This document shows, piece by piece, positions 1 through 8,588 of a stretch of DNA of 64,000 nucleotides; position 1 is the stretch's first letter; every line of letters begins with the position of its first letter. Below the pieces are notes generated by a model that did no database searches, was not told the origin of the DNA, and saw only the letters and a program-made list of their open reading frames with translations. Origin of the DNA: an uncultured Bacilli bacterium (GTDB lineage: Bacteria; Bacillota_I; Bacilli_A; RF39; UBA660); contig CAKOON010000001.1 in the NCBI GenBank assembly GCA_934098565.1, positions 124,001 through 188,000 of the forward strand, given 5' to 3'. Both the position numbers and the translations under genes were made by a program.

Positions 1-2
1 GA

Positions 3-1085
3 ACACTTTTTCTGGGATTGATGATAATTGTTTTACTATGTAAAGATAAAAGAAAAGAAGTTTTTATTCTCTTGATATTTTTTATTACTTATTTAGGGGG
101 ACAGGTTCTTTTAAATAAGAATAGTCTTTTTAGTAGTCTTAATAGTTTACTGACGGTGTTTTATTTACCGGTTAGTTTATTGTTCTTTAAGAATAGAGAG
201 AATAGGTATTTAAATTTACGAGTAATAACTTATATTTACTTAGGATATCTTAGTTTAATTATTGTCCCTTATCTTTTTAAATACGGTAATTATGCCAGTA
301 ATTTCTATGAGGGAAAAAGTGGGTTTTATGGCCTTTTTTATGGGGGTAATGAGATTAGTAATATTCTGGTTATTTTGTTGCCTTTAGTAATAGAGTATTT
401 AAAAGAGAGAAAAAATTCACTTCTAGTAATACTCGTGTTCTTAGAGCTAATGGGATGTATCTATTTAGTAGGGACAAAGACTATTATTATAGGAAGTATC
501 TTAGTTAGTATTTATTATTTAGGGAAGTATTATAAGTCTTTGGATAAAAGATTTAGAAGATTGTTAGTAAGTTTGGGAGTTATAGGAATTATTCTACTTA
601 TTATAGTTTTACCGAGGTTAAATGTTTATAAGAATATTATGATGGCTATTAACTATTATAATTTAAGTATTAGGGAAATCTTTAGTCTTAAAGGTTTAGA
701 TAAGTTGGTTTTTAGTGGCAGATTAGATATTTTAGGAAAAGTTAATGGTCTTTATATGAAGAGTAATTGGAGTAATATTTTTTTAGGACTAAGTAATAGT
801 TATGTTAATGTTTATAAGGGAATTGAAATAGATATTTTTGATATTTTTTATACAGTTGGTATTTTAGGGATAGGAGTTTATATTTATTTAAGTTATAAAG
901 GTTTAAAGAAAATTATGATAAAAGAACCTTACTTAGTTAGTTTAGTTTTAGGTATTTTGATTTCTTTGGTAACAGGTCATGTTTTGATGAGTCCTAATGT
1001 TAGTATTTATTTAGGAGTACTTTTGTTACTTAATAATAATTCTAAGAAGATAAAAGATAAAAGAAAAAATAGTTATGGAAGATAA
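3..1085 (+). CDS. O-antigen ligase/polymerase-like membrane protein (5' end cut by window)
   Basis: The frame is open from base 3 through a TTG at 18, so the gene almost certainly starts before the window. The visible part is about 360 residues of alternating hydrophobic helices with short polar loops. The segment with GLFYGGNEISN followed by a hydrophobic helix resembles the conserved loop of O-antigen ligase/Wzy/TuaE-type polymerases. Such proteins join or polymerise lipid-linked glycans on the outer face of the membrane. The C-terminus is Lys-rich. It would fit with the polysaccharide genes at 11.8-25.6 kb, although it is not adjacent to them. Family assignment is by topology and one motif, so the substrate is unknown. 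Confidence 0.6.
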   Translation, partial: TLFLGLMIIVLLCKDKRKEVFILLIFFITYLGGQVLLNKNSLFSSLNSLLTVFYLPVSLLFFKNRENRYLNLRVITYIYLGYLSLIIVPYLFKYGNYASNFYEGKSGFYGLFYGGNEISNILVILLPLVIEYLKERKNSLLVILVFLELMGCIYLVGTKTIIIGSILVSIYYLGKYYKSLDKRFRRLLVSLGVIGIILLIIVLPRLNVYKNIMMAINYYNLSIREIFSLKGLDKLVFSGRLDILGKVNGLYMKSNWSNIFLGLSNSYVNVYKGIEIDIFDIFYTVGILGIGVYIYLSYKGLKKIMIKEPYLVSLVLGILISLVTGHVLMSPNVSIYLGVLLLLNNNSKKIKDKRKNSYGR

Positions 1086-1301
1086 GAATATTTCTAAAAT
1101 ATCAATTTCTTTTAGGAAGCTAGATAAGAGTAAGGTCTTTAAAATATTTGAGTTGCTAGATATAGATGATATGATATGATTATGTATCTTGATGATGAGT
1201 ATGAATTATTAAAGAAGATTGAAGTTAAGTTCCCAACCGATGATTATGAATTCAGAAGAATATATATAGTTAAAGACTTATTTAATTCGTTAGAGAGTTA
1301 A
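1075..1301 (+). pseudogene. Decayed small gene, frameshifted
   Basis: An ATG at 1075, overlapping the previous stop, opens a frame that ends at TGA 1177-1179 after 34 codons. A second frame then runs from ATG 1182 to TAA 1299-1301 (39 codons). At the junction both frames encode similar sequence: the first reads LLDIDDMI and the second continues from the same bases as DMIMYLDDEYELL. One small indel in the repeated 'atgat' stretch would explain the break. The joined product would be about 75 acidic residues of unknown function. A good terminator lies on its end, which supports a former transcription unit. Confidence 0.5.
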
Positions 1302-1315
1302 GTAAGTCTTTTTTT
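1275..1315 (+). terminator. Rho-independent terminator
   Basis: An 11-bp stem (GACTTATTTAA with TTAAGTAAGTC, one G-T pair) is followed by seven T. It overlaps the end of the decayed frame. The remaining bases up to 1478 hold no convincing gene. Confidence 0.75.
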
Positions 1316-1478
1316 ATGGATAAGAGAGTTCTATATAAATAATGAAAAGTTTCTAAAGTCTTATTATTTCTTAAGAATATAGGATACCTAAATATTAAAA
1401 AAAATACAAGTTAAATTCGACTTAATATGACAAAATAATTATGGGTATTTGGTGTATCCTATAGATAGAGATGATAAT

Positions 1479-1652
1479 ATGAGAGTTAAAGTGTTTGATT
1501 GTGAGCATGAAAAAGATTTGGAAAGTGATATTAATATGTTTCTTGCCGATGATACTTATGATATAATTGATATCAAGTACTGTGTTTCGACATCGATGTT
1601 TTCTGAGGAACAGATTTATTGTTATTCGGCGATGGTGATATACAAATGTTAA
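1479..1652 (+). CDS. cse60: Cse60-like small acidic protein
   Basis: This 57-residue acidic protein begins MRVKVFDCEHEKDLE. It has the pattern of Bacillus Cse60: VK-FD-EHE-DLE at the start, then -NMFL-, then DIKY, and EEQIYCYSAMVIY at the end. In B. subtilis, Cse60 is a small mother-cell sporulation protein of unknown biochemistry under sigma-E. That is family knowledge and is not shown here. I chose the ATG at 1479 over an in-frame GTG at 1449 because it aligns with the family start. Its stop overlaps the next start by several bases, so the two are probably translated together. Confidence 0.7.
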   Translation: MRVKVFDCEHEKDLESDINMFLADDTYDIIDIKYCVSTSMFSEEQIYCYSAMVIYKC

Positions 1653-3301
1653 GGAAGTGGTCGACTTTGAAAAAAAGTTCGTTTATTGAAGGAACATTCA
1701 TTGCAACTTTAGCAATAGTTATTGTAAAAATTATGGGAATGCTTTATGTAATTCCTTTTTATGCGATTGTAGGAACAACAGGGGCGGCTTTATACTCTTA
1801 TGCTTATAATATTTATAATATTTTTTTAGATATATCAACAGTCGGATTACCCATTGCCATTTCAAAGATTACTAATGAGTTTCATACTTTGAAAATGTAT
1901 GATGCGAAAAAAAGAGCTTATGATATTGCCATTAAGATTATGCGTTTTATTTCGGTAGGAATTTTTATTATTTTGTTTATTTTTGCTTATCCAATAGCGT
2001 CTTTTATAATTGGGGATTTAACGGGGGGAAATACCAAAGAAGCGATTACTTTGGTTATTAGAACGGTATCTTTAGCTATTTTAGTAATTCCTTATTTAAG
2101 TGTTGCTAAGGGGTATCTTCAAGGACATAATGTTATTAATATCTCTAGTATTAGTAATGTTTTAGAACAGGTTATTCGTATTTTAATCATTATAGTGGGG
2201 AGTTTCTTAGCAATTAAGGTATTTCATTTAAGTTATGTTTATGGAGTTGTAATTGCTTTAAGTGGGGCTTTCTTTGGCGGACTTGTTAGTTATTTTTATG
2301 TTAAGCATAAGATGAATAAGAATAAAAAAGAGCTAGGACTTGTCAGCACTAAGAAAAAAGATAAGATTACGGATAAGGAAATTACAAAGAAGCTGGCTAG
2401 TTATGCTATTCCCTATATAATTATTAATTCCGTATCTTCTTTATATAGTTTTGTTGATATGATTTTAGTTTTAAGAGGGTTAGAGGCTCTTGGCTATGCT
2501 ACTAGGGAGATTGAGTTTATTTCTTCTTCTATTTCTACTTGGGCAGGCAAGATTAATATGATAGTAATAAGTATAGCTATGGGAATGACAATTAGTTTAA
2601 TACCATCCATTGTGCATGCTTATACTTTGAAAAAATGGGATGATGTTAACAATAAAATTAATACTTCCTTTAAGATTATTGCGTTTGTAAGTTTACCAAT
2701 GGCTATTGGTTTATCCATTTTATCCCAAGAAGTTTGGCAAGTTTTCTATGGGGCCAGTGAGATGGGAGCTTCTATTTTAAGTGTTTCAGTCTTTGTGGCT
2801 TGTTCACTAAATTTCTATATGATTACTTCTAGTATTATGCAGTCTTTAAATAAATATAAGATTGTTTATATTGCCACTATTTGTGGGCTTCTTAGTAATG
2901 CTATTTTAGATATTCCGTTAATGTATTTGTTTAAGTTTATTGGTATTAAACCTTATTTAGGGCCTTTAGTATCTAGTATTATTGGGTATATTTTATCGGT
3001 ATTTATTAATTTAAGAGCTATTAAAAAAGAAGAAAAAAAGATTAATTACAGTGAAGCAGTTAAGACAATTTTTCTTATTTTAGTGCCAGCCTTAACAATG
3101 ACAGTTATCTTAATAGTTCTTAGAACCCTACTACCAATGGCTACACCAACGAGATTAAAGGCTATTTTAAGTATTATTATTTATGCCGTAGTTGGGTGTA
3201 TAATTTATCTTGGTATTGCTTATAAAATGGGGCTTTTAGAAAGGGTTTTTGGCAAAGAATTATTAACCAAAATATTAAAAAAACTTAAACTAAAAGTCTA
3301 A
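1646..3301 (+). CDS. murJ: MurJ/YtgP/SpoVB-type lipid II flippase (MOP superfamily)
   Basis: This 551-residue polytopic protein has a start typical of YtgP/SpoVB proteins: KSSFIEGTFIATLA, then IPFYAIVGTTGAALYSYAY and the GLPIAISK motif. About 14 hydrophobic segments fit the MOP exporter fold. Family members flip lipid-linked peptidoglycan precursors across the membrane, and YtgP is the Bacillus MurJ. SpoVB paralogues act in spore cortex formation, which is worth keeping in mind next to the Cse60-like gene. The ATG at 1646 overlaps the upstream stop (ATGTTAA), which suggests coupling. A second small gene ends tail-to-tail one base away. Confidence 0.75.
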   Translation: MLRKWSTLKKSSFIEGTFIATLAIVIVKIMGMLYVIPFYAIVGTTGAALYSYAYNIYNIFLDISTVGLPIAISKITNEFHTLKMYDAKKRAYDIAIKIMRFISVGIFIILFIFAYPIASFIIGDLTGGNTKEAITLVIRTVSLAILVIPYLSVAKGYLQGHNVINISSISNVLEQVIRILIIIVGSFLAIKVFHLSYVYGVVIALSGAFFGGLVSYFYVKHKMNKNKKELGLVSTKKKDKITDKEITKKLASYAIPYIIINSVSSLYSFVDMILVLRGLEALGYATREIEFISSSISTWAGKINMIVISIAMGMTISLIPSIVHAYTLKKWDDVNNKINTSFKIIAFVSLPMAIGLSILSQEVWQVFYGASEMGASILSVSVFVACSLNFYMITSSIMQSLNKYKIVYIATICGLLSNAILDIPLMYLFKFIGIKPYLGPLVSSIIGYILSVFINLRAIKKEEKKINYSEAVKTIFLILVPALTMTVILIVLRTLLPMATPTRLKAILSIIIYAVVGCIIYLGIAYKMGLLERVFGKELLTKILKKLKLKV

Positions 3302-3302
3302 G

Positions 3303-3629
3303 TTAAACCATGTATAAATTATTATTAGTAATGTCTTCCGTTGTGATTTGAGCTTTATTTTCTAATTTCGTAATTCTCGCGTCTAAACGGTTGATACTGC
3401 GTTCTAGCTTAGCTAATCGGTTGTCGTAATCATTAACGGCACCATTATTGTAGACATTTTGATTTTGATAATTATAATCCATGGGAACGGGACCTTGGTA
3501 AAAAGAGTTAGAAGCACTTTGGCTTTGGATATTAGGGGTCATATAGTTCATTCCTGGTTGATTGGGGTTCATATAATTAATTGAGTTCATGTTAGACTCT
3601 GAAAAGAAAGAGTTGCGTGATTTTAACAT
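3303..3629 (-). CDS. Asn/Gln/Tyr-rich protein with C-terminal coiled coil
   Basis: The protein has 108 residues. Residues 1-65 are low complexity, rich in Asn, Gln, Tyr, Met and Pro (for example NYMNPNQPGMNYM). Residues 68-92 form a short coiled coil (YDNRLAKLERSINRLDARITKLENK). There is no signal peptide or membrane segment. A strong ribosome site (AGGAGG, 8 bases before ATG) shows that it is a real gene. The composition resembles spore coat or other surface-assembly proteins, but I recognise no family. It converges with the murJ-like gene and is divergent from trmB. Confidence 0.7.
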   Translation of the reverse strand: MLKSRNSFFSESNMNSINYMNPNQPGMNYMTPNIQSQSASNSFYQGPVPMDYNYQNQNVYNNGAVNDYDNRLAKLERSINRLDARITKLENKAQITTEDITNNNLYMV

Positions 3630-3681
3630 AATAATTTCCTCCTATAAATATTTTATGTAAGTGCAAGAAAGTAGTGATAAT

Positions 3682-4329
3682 ATGCGTATTAGAAATATAA
3701 AAAATGCAGATGAGATAGTAAAAAACAATCCTTATGTATTAAATAATTCAAAAGAATATAAAGGTCATTTTAACGAAGTATTTGGAAATGATAATCCTAT
3801 TCATTTAGAAATAGGAATGGGAAAGGGTAATTTTTTGATTAGTAAAGCCCTAAATAATCCGGATATTAATTTTATTGGGATAGAAAAGTATACCTCTATT
3901 GTTGCTAGAGCTTTAAAGAAGTTAGAAAATCTTAAATTACCTAATTTAAAGATTATTAATGGGGATGCTTTGGAACTTAATGAAATTTTTGATAAAGAGA
4001 TAAGTACTATTTATCTTAATTTTTCTGATCCTTGGCCTAAAGAAAGACATGCGAAGAGAAGACTTACGAGTAAGGTGTTTTTAAGCATTTATGATGATAT
4101 TTTTAAAAGTGATGGTATTATTATTCAAAAGACTGATAACGTTAACCTTTTTGAGAGTAGTATTATTTCTTTAACTAATTATGGCTATAAGATTGTGGAT
4201 ATTTCTTTGGACTTATGGAAGACCGATAAGACTTATGAAGAAACGGAGTACGAACATAAATTTAAAAGTCAAGGTGTAAAAATTAATTACTTGAAAGCAG
4301 TAAAACTATCCAATTTAAAAAATCTTTGA
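3682..4329 (+). CDS. trmB: tRNA (guanine-N7-)-methyltransferase TrmB
   Basis: This enzyme makes m7G46 in tRNA from S-adenosylmethionine. The 215-residue sequence follows Bacillus TrmB throughout: FGNDNPIHLEIGMGKGNFL (SAM-binding loop), NFIGIEKY, the family signature YLNFSDPWPKERHAKRRL, and TEYEHKF near the end. I chose the ATG at 3682, with GAAAGTAG upstream, over a GTG at 3661, because MRIRN matches the family N-terminus. Its TGA stop forms part of an extended -10 element for the next gene. Confidence 0.95.
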   Translation: MRIRNIKNADEIVKNNPYVLNNSKEYKGHFNEVFGNDNPIHLEIGMGKGNFLISKALNNPDINFIGIEKYTSIVARALKKLENLKLPNLKIINGDALELNEIFDKEISTIYLNFSDPWPKERHAKRRLTSKVFLSIYDDIFKSDGIIIQKTDNVNLFESSIISLTNYGYKIVDISLDLWKTDKTYEETEYEHKFKSQGVKINYLKAVKLSNLKNL

Positions 4330-4335
4330 TATAAT
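4327..4335 (+). promoter_or_regulatory. Extended -10 promoter element
   Basis: TGA-TATAAT (TGn plus a perfect -10) overlaps the trmB stop. The next start codon is only 12 bases past the -10 box, so the transcript would have almost no 5' leader. Confidence 0.45.
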
Positions 4336-4346
4336 GAGGTTGGAGT

Positions 4347-4997
4347 ATGAAGATTATGAAGAAATTCTTAGTAGTTTTAGCAGCAATCTTAATTTTAAGT
4401 GGTTGTAGTAGTATTCAAAGTAAAGACTATGATACTTTAATTAGTGAAGTTGCTAGTAGTAGATATGATATTGTTAATACTTATCGGACGGGATATAAAT
4501 ATTATGCTCCTGGGAACATGGATATTAGTAATATCTTAGATTATAACGAGACCTTAGAAGATAGTAGTCATAAATACTATTTTTATGTAGATGTTGTTAG
4601 TTACTATAATCGCGTAATTGAAAATTATGAAGTAAATCCGGAGGCTTATTATTCCAAGGTTATAAATTATCAAGATAAGTATGGTTATATTGAGATAAAT
4701 AAGTGGAAGAATGGGAAGTATTTACTTGAAATTATGTATAATTATGCTAAAATAGAAGTGATAGTAGAAGAAGGTTTTCTAAAAGAGGCGGTTAGTAATG
4801 CCATGGTAATTTTAGCAAGTGTTAAGTATAACAATAGCGTTTTAGAAAATATTGTTGGCGAAAATGTCTTAACATCTAAAGAGATAGAATTTAATATCTT
4901 TGAAACGAAGAAGAGTGAGTCTAACTTCTTAAAAGTATCAGAAGAGGATATTTATGAGGATAATGATACAGTTAAAGATCCAGACTTAGTAAAATGA
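4347..4997 (+). CDS. Predicted lipoprotein, function unknown
   Basis: The 216-residue protein has a lipoprotein signal: MKIMKKF, a hydrophobic stretch, and the lipobox LSGC with Cys at residue 20. The lipid-modified Cys would anchor the mature domain to the outer face of the membrane. The rest is Tyr/Asn/Asp-rich and mixed alpha/beta (KYYFYVDVVSYYNR, KINYQDKYGYIEI). I recognise no family. TTGGAGT before the ATG is the ribosome site. It is followed 13 bases later by the charged protein gene, probably in the same transcript. Confidence 0.75.
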   Translation: MKIMKKFLVVLAAILILSGCSSIQSKDYDTLISEVASSRYDIVNTYRTGYKYYAPGNMDISNILDYNETLEDSSHKYYFYVDVVSYYNRVIENYEVNPEAYYSKVINYQDKYGYIEINKWKNGKYLLEIMYNYAKIEVIVEEGFLKEAVSNAMVILASVKYNNSVLENIVGENVLTSKEIEFNIFETKKSESNFLKVSEEDIYEDNDTVKDPDLVK

Positions 4998-5010
4998 AAG
5001 TAGGAGCAAT

Positions 5011-5883
5011 ATGAGTTTTTTTGATAAGTTAAAAAATGTTTTATTTGAGGATGAAGAAGAAGTAAGTGAAGAGACTTCACCAAAAGAAGAGGTAAAAACA
5101 GAAGAGGTGAGATTTTCTAGTAAGCCTAAAGAGACTAAGGTAGAGGAGCCACCTAAAGAAGAGGTTAAAGAGACAACTGTATTTCAAAGTTTTGATGAAG
5201 AAGAATTTGATCGCATAGCAGCTATTAATAAAAATCGTTTGTTAGAACGGGATAGAAAAGCCAGGGAAGAGAAAGAGCGTCAAGAAAGAGAACAAGAGGC
5301 TAGTCGGAAGGAGGCTATTAATAGTTCAAGAGAAAATTATCGTCGATATGAAGAGTTAAGATATGGGAAGAGTAGTACCAAAGATACGGCGGAATATCAT
5401 AAGACTAGTGAGGCTCAACAAAATATTTATAATAAGCCGTTAGCGTCTAAGGAAGAGCCTAAGCGATTTAAACCATCACCGGTAATTTCACCTGTTTATG
5501 GAGTTTTAGGGGAAAATTATAAAAAAGAAGATATTTTACCAAGAGCATCTAGTGAAGGAACGCTTCCTAAGATAATGGATGTTGATAATGTACGGAAGAA
5601 AGCCTTTGGTATTTTGGAACAAAATATGGATACAAATGAAGCTTTACAGGACTTTAAAGGGGATAGTGAGATACCTTTAGAGAAGATTGATGAAAATCTC
5701 GATGAAGATATTATGGGTAAGACTATCAAAATTAATGTTGATGATGTTAAGAATGAGTTAGATCAAAAAGAAGAATTAAAGAATCCTGATATTAAGGCAA
5801 GTGTTAAGAAGGATGATGAGGCTTTAGAGAAAGATTTATTTAATTTGATTGATTCAATGTACGAAACAAGAGAGGATAAATAG
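5011..5883 (+). CDS. Highly charged, largely disordered cytoplasmic protein
   Basis: This 290-residue protein is dominated by Glu and Lys, with no membrane segment. It starts MSFFDKLKNVLFEDEEEV, then has a Glu/Lys-rich linker (residues 15-60). A long charged helix follows, likely coiled coil (about 65-115, RDRKAREEKERQEREQEAS). The middle holds a conserved-looking stretch SPVISPVYGVLGENY (about residue 155), and the C-terminus is acidic. The short N-terminal amphipathic patch and the PVYGVLG segment recall scaffold proteins that bind other proteins at the membrane. No family is recognised. A good AGGAG site precedes the ATG, and the YtxG/YtxH-like genes follow at once. Confidence 0.7.
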   Translation: MSFFDKLKNVLFEDEEEVSEETSPKEEVKTEEVRFSSKPKETKVEEPPKEEVKETTVFQSFDEEEFDRIAAINKNRLLERDRKAREEKERQEREQEASRKEAINSSRENYRRYEELRYGKSSTKDTAEYHKTSEAQQNIYNKPLASKEEPKRFKPSPVISPVYGVLGENYKKEDILPRASSEGTLPKIMDVDNVRKKAFGILEQNMDTNEALQDFKGDSEIPLEKIDENLDEDIMGKTIKINVDDVKNELDQKEELKNPDIKASVKKDDEALEKDLFNLIDSMYETREDK

Positions 5884-5885
5884 GT

Positions 5886-6200
5886 ATGTTTGTAGAATTT
5901 TTACAGGTATTTTTACCATTAGTAGTATATATTTTGTTAATTATTATTCTAGTTGTGGGAATTATTATTGGTCTTAAGACTATTAAGACTTTAGATAAGT
6001 TAGACCAAGTAGTTGATGATGTTTCAAAGAAAGTTAGTAGCTTAAATGGAATATTTTCGGTTATTGATTTAACAACGGATAAGATTGTAAGTATTACTGA
6101 TAGAGTAGTTGAAATGGCTAGTGGCATTATTAGTAAAATCTTTAAGAAAAGAAATAAAAAAGTATTAACAAATGGAGAAGAGAATGAAAAAGAAGACTAA
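5886..6200 (+). CDS. DUF948/YtxG-like membrane protein
   Basis: The 104-residue protein has one N-terminal membrane helix (residues about 8-30). It then has an amphipathic heptad region (KLDQVVDDVSKKVSSLNG) and a basic-then-acidic tail. This is the layout of the DUF948 (YtxG) family, general-stress proteins often encoded beside ytxH. It starts two bases after the upstream stop and overlaps the next gene by 17 bases, so the three form one translational unit. The biochemical role of the family is unknown. Confidence 0.6.
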   Translation: MFVEFLQVFLPLVVYILLIIILVVGIIIGLKTIKTLDKLDQVVDDVSKKVSSLNGIFSVIDLTTDKIVSITDRVVEMASGIISKIFKKRNKKVLTNGEENEKED

Positions 6201-6588
6201 AGCTTTTATAATGGGGGCTTTAACAGGTGTGGGAATTGGTATTTTAGTAGCACCTAATAAGGGGGAAGTTACTAGAAAAAAATTAGGCAATAAGATTAAT
6301 CAAGTTGCTTCATATATTAAAGAGATGGATAGTGAAACTTTAAGAAATGATTGCTTAAATATTTTAAATAATGTTAAAGGCTATTTAGAAGAGTTAAACT
6401 ATGCTAAAGTAGAAAGTGATGCCATTAAGATTAGTAATAATATTAAAAGAGAACTGGGAAAATTAAATAAAAAGATTGAGGAGACGGCTAAGCCAGTAGT
6501 TACTAAGGCTGTCAACGATTTAAGAGATAATACAGTAATTTTTTTGAAAAATGTTGTTAATAGTTTAGAAACAAAAGATATCAAATGA
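6184..6588 (+). CDS. YtxH-like protein
   Basis: The 134-residue protein begins MKKKTKAFIMGALTGVGIGILVAPNKGEVTRKKL. The glycine-rich helix followed by a LLAP-K-G-E-R-like motif is typical of YtxH proteins. The rest is amphipathic helix. I chose the ATG at 6184, with GGAGAAGAG before it, over an in-frame ATG at 6172. It pairs with the YtxG-like gene, as in Bacillus stress operons. A terminator sits on its last codons. Confidence 0.65.
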   Translation: MKKKTKAFIMGALTGVGIGILVAPNKGEVTRKKLGNKINQVASYIKEMDSETLRNDCLNILNNVKGYLEELNYAKVESDAIKISNNIKRELGKLNKKIEETAKPVVTKAVNDLRDNTVIFLKNVVNSLETKDIK

Positions 6589-6599
6589 TGTCTTTTTTT
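6574..6599 (+). terminator. Rho-independent terminator overlapping the ytxH-like stop
   Basis: The stem AAAGATATCA/TGATGTCTTT has a tight loop and a T tract. It ends two bases before the next promoter's -35 box. Confidence 0.7.
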
Positions 6600-6600
6600 C

Positions 6601-6629
6601 TTGAAGAACAATAGAGAAAATGTTATTAT
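6601..6629 (+). promoter_or_regulatory. Sigma-A-type promoter
   Basis: TTGAAG, 17-base spacer, TATTAT. It drives the cadherin-like-domain gene at 6654. It starts immediately after the upstream terminator, in the same terminator-promoter arrangement seen at 19884-19959. Confidence 0.65.
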
Positions 6630-6653
6630 AAAAGTGTTAGATATGAGGTTACT

Positions 6654-8588
6654 ATGAAAAAGGGATACTTAAAAATTGGTTTAGGGTTGTTTTTAATGTT
6701 TGCTAGTACTTCAGTAGTAGGAGCGCTTAATGCTCCCACTATTAACTCCATTGAAAATAAAGAAAATGACCTTATTTATGTAAAGACTACAAAGGGAGAT
6801 TATGATGTTTCTTATTATTTAGTGGGAACTTCTTTGGAAAAGGCGATTAAATATACTACTAATAAGTTAGAGGCCTATCTTTCAATGCCAAATGGCACTT
6901 ATAGCGTTTGGGCTGTTGATACGAATGGCAACAAATCAGAACCTTATTCAATTACTAAAGAAGATGGTAGTTGTAATATGAGTGGAATTACTAATGTTAC
7001 TGATAGTGGCACAGTTGATATGTGTGGAATTATGTCTTCTAGTGGATTATATAGTAATTTAACGGAAGGAAAGACTATTGTTACTTGTGCGGATGGATAT
7101 TACTTAAATACAATTAAGACGGAGATGATCTCGACTACTTGTCGTTTAAGTTCCTTAGATTTTAAACCTTATGATTTATCAAAACGTCTGTGCAAAAACA
7201 CCTATAATTATCGTTGTATTAAAAATACTGGTAATAATGTTTATAATGCTTCTAGTTACCTAGGAAGTTTAAGTTTATCAAGAGGAACTCTTAGTCCAAC
7301 CTTTAACCAAAGTACTTTTGAGTATACTGCAAGTGTTTCTAGTAGTACTTCTTTAGTTACTATTTATGCTTCTTTATTAGATAGTGATGCTTCATTTGTC
7401 GATGGATATGAACCAAGAACAGTTAATCTTTCTTATGGAGAGAATACTATTCAAATTAAAGTTAAGGGTTTTGTTAATAAAACAGAAAATATTAGTACTT
7501 ATACTATTAAAATTAATCGTCCGCAAAGTAGTGGTGGTAGTAGTACGACAAGTACAAAAAGTAGTGTTAATACATTAAACAGTATAACTTTGTCAAGTGG
7601 GGAGTTATCACCTAAGTTTAATAGCAATACTAATTCTTATAATGTTACTGTTGATAATACGGTTGATATTTTAAAAATTGCTGCCTCCTTAACGGATAGT
7701 AAGGCTAGCTTTGTTACTAATTACGGGCCAAGAAATGTTCATTTGAATGAAGGAACTAATAAAGTTTATTTGAAAGTTAAGAGTGAGACGGGAACCGTCA
7801 GAGTTTATACCTTAAATGTAACAAGGAAGAAAGCTGATAGTACGACTCCAGAGCCGGGACCTACACCGGAACCACCTTCAGAACCTACACCAGATAAGAG
7901 TGAAGCTTTACTGGCATCATTAACTTTAAGTCAAGGTAAAATTGCTTTTGAAAGTAAAGTCTTTGATTATAATGTAACGGTAAGTAATGATGTTACTAAC
8001 GTAGTGGCAACGGCTACACCTCAAAATGCTTCCGATAAAGTCGAAATAACAGGCGGGGAGTCTTTGGAAGTTGGACCAAACGAGTTAACAATTACCGTTA
8101 CTAGTAGTGATAGTAGTATTTCTAATGTTTATACAATTTATATAATTAGAAAAGAAGAAGATGCGGGGATTTCTCAAAACAGTTTACTTAAGAGTTTAAG
8201 TATTAGTAATCATCCTATTAATTTTAGTAGTGATGTTAATGAATATAATATAACTATTAAGAAGAATGAGTCTTATGTTGATATTTCGTGTTTTGCCGAA
8301 GATGATAATGCTTCCATTACGATTGAGGGAAATTCAAATTTAACTACGGGAAGTCAAATTAAGATAAGAGTTACGGCGGAATCAGGAAATTATACTGATT
8401 ATTTAATTAATGTTACTGGATATCAAAAGAAGACTAATATCTTGGGGACAATATTAATTGTTTTAGTAATTATCTTGGCTGTTGGTTATGCCATTTTAAG
8501 AGCATTAGGTTATAAGATTTATTTGAATTTTGAGGGAATAAAGAATTTCTTCAGTAATCTCGTTAATAGTATATTTACAAGAAAATAG
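6654..8588 (+). CDS. Surface protein with four cadherin-like beta-sandwich repeats
   Basis: The 644-residue exported protein has a signal peptide (KKGYLKIGLGLFLMFASTSVVGA). A Cys-containing N-terminal region follows (residues about 25-195, roughly seven Cys). Then come four repeats of the 'cadherin-like beta sandwich' type, at about 200-290, 306-390, 416-500 and 508-590. Each begins with a block such as LGSLSLSRGTLSPTF or LLASLTLSQGKI and ends in Y-I-I-R. A Thr/Pro/Glu linker (about 395-412) separates repeats 2 and 3. A C-terminal membrane helix (about 595-617) and basic tail anchor it. These modules typically mediate adhesion or carbohydrate contact; the ligand here is unknown. Confidence 0.8.
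   Translation: MKKGYLKIGLGLFLMFASTSVVGALNAPTINSIENKENDLIYVKTTKGDYDVSYYLVGTSLEKAIKYTTNKLEAYLSMPNGTYSVWAVDTNGNKSEPYSITKEDGSCNMSGITNVTDSGTVDMCGIMSSSGLYSNLTEGKTIVTCADGYYLNTIKTEMISTTCRLSSLDFKPYDLSKRLCKNTYNYRCIKNTGNNVYNASSYLGSLSLSRGTLSPTFNQSTFEYTASVSSSTSLVTIYASLLDSDASFVDGYEPRTVNLSYGENTIQIKVKGFVNKTENISTYTIKINRPQSSGGSSTTSTKSSVNTLNSITLSSGELSPKFNSNTNSYNVTVDNTVDILKIAASLTDSKASFVTNYGPRNVHLNEGTNKVYLKVKSETGTVRVYTLNVTRKKADSTTPEPGPTPEPPSEPTPDKSEALLASLTLSQGKIAFESKVFDYNVTVSNDVTNVVATATPQNASDKVEITGGESLEVGPNELTITVTSSDSSISNVYTIYIIRKEEDAGISQNSLLKSLSISNHPINFSSDVNEYNITIKKNESYVDISCFAEDDNASITIEGNSNLTTGSQIKIRVTAESGNYTDYLINVTGYQKKTNILGTILIVLVIILAVGYAILRALGYKIYLNFEGIKNFFSNLVNSIFTRK

Noticed and set aside
7384..7578. Alternative frame inside the cadherin-like gene
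   Set aside because: It is a by-product of AT-rich repeat coding; it has no ribosome site and no plausible protein.
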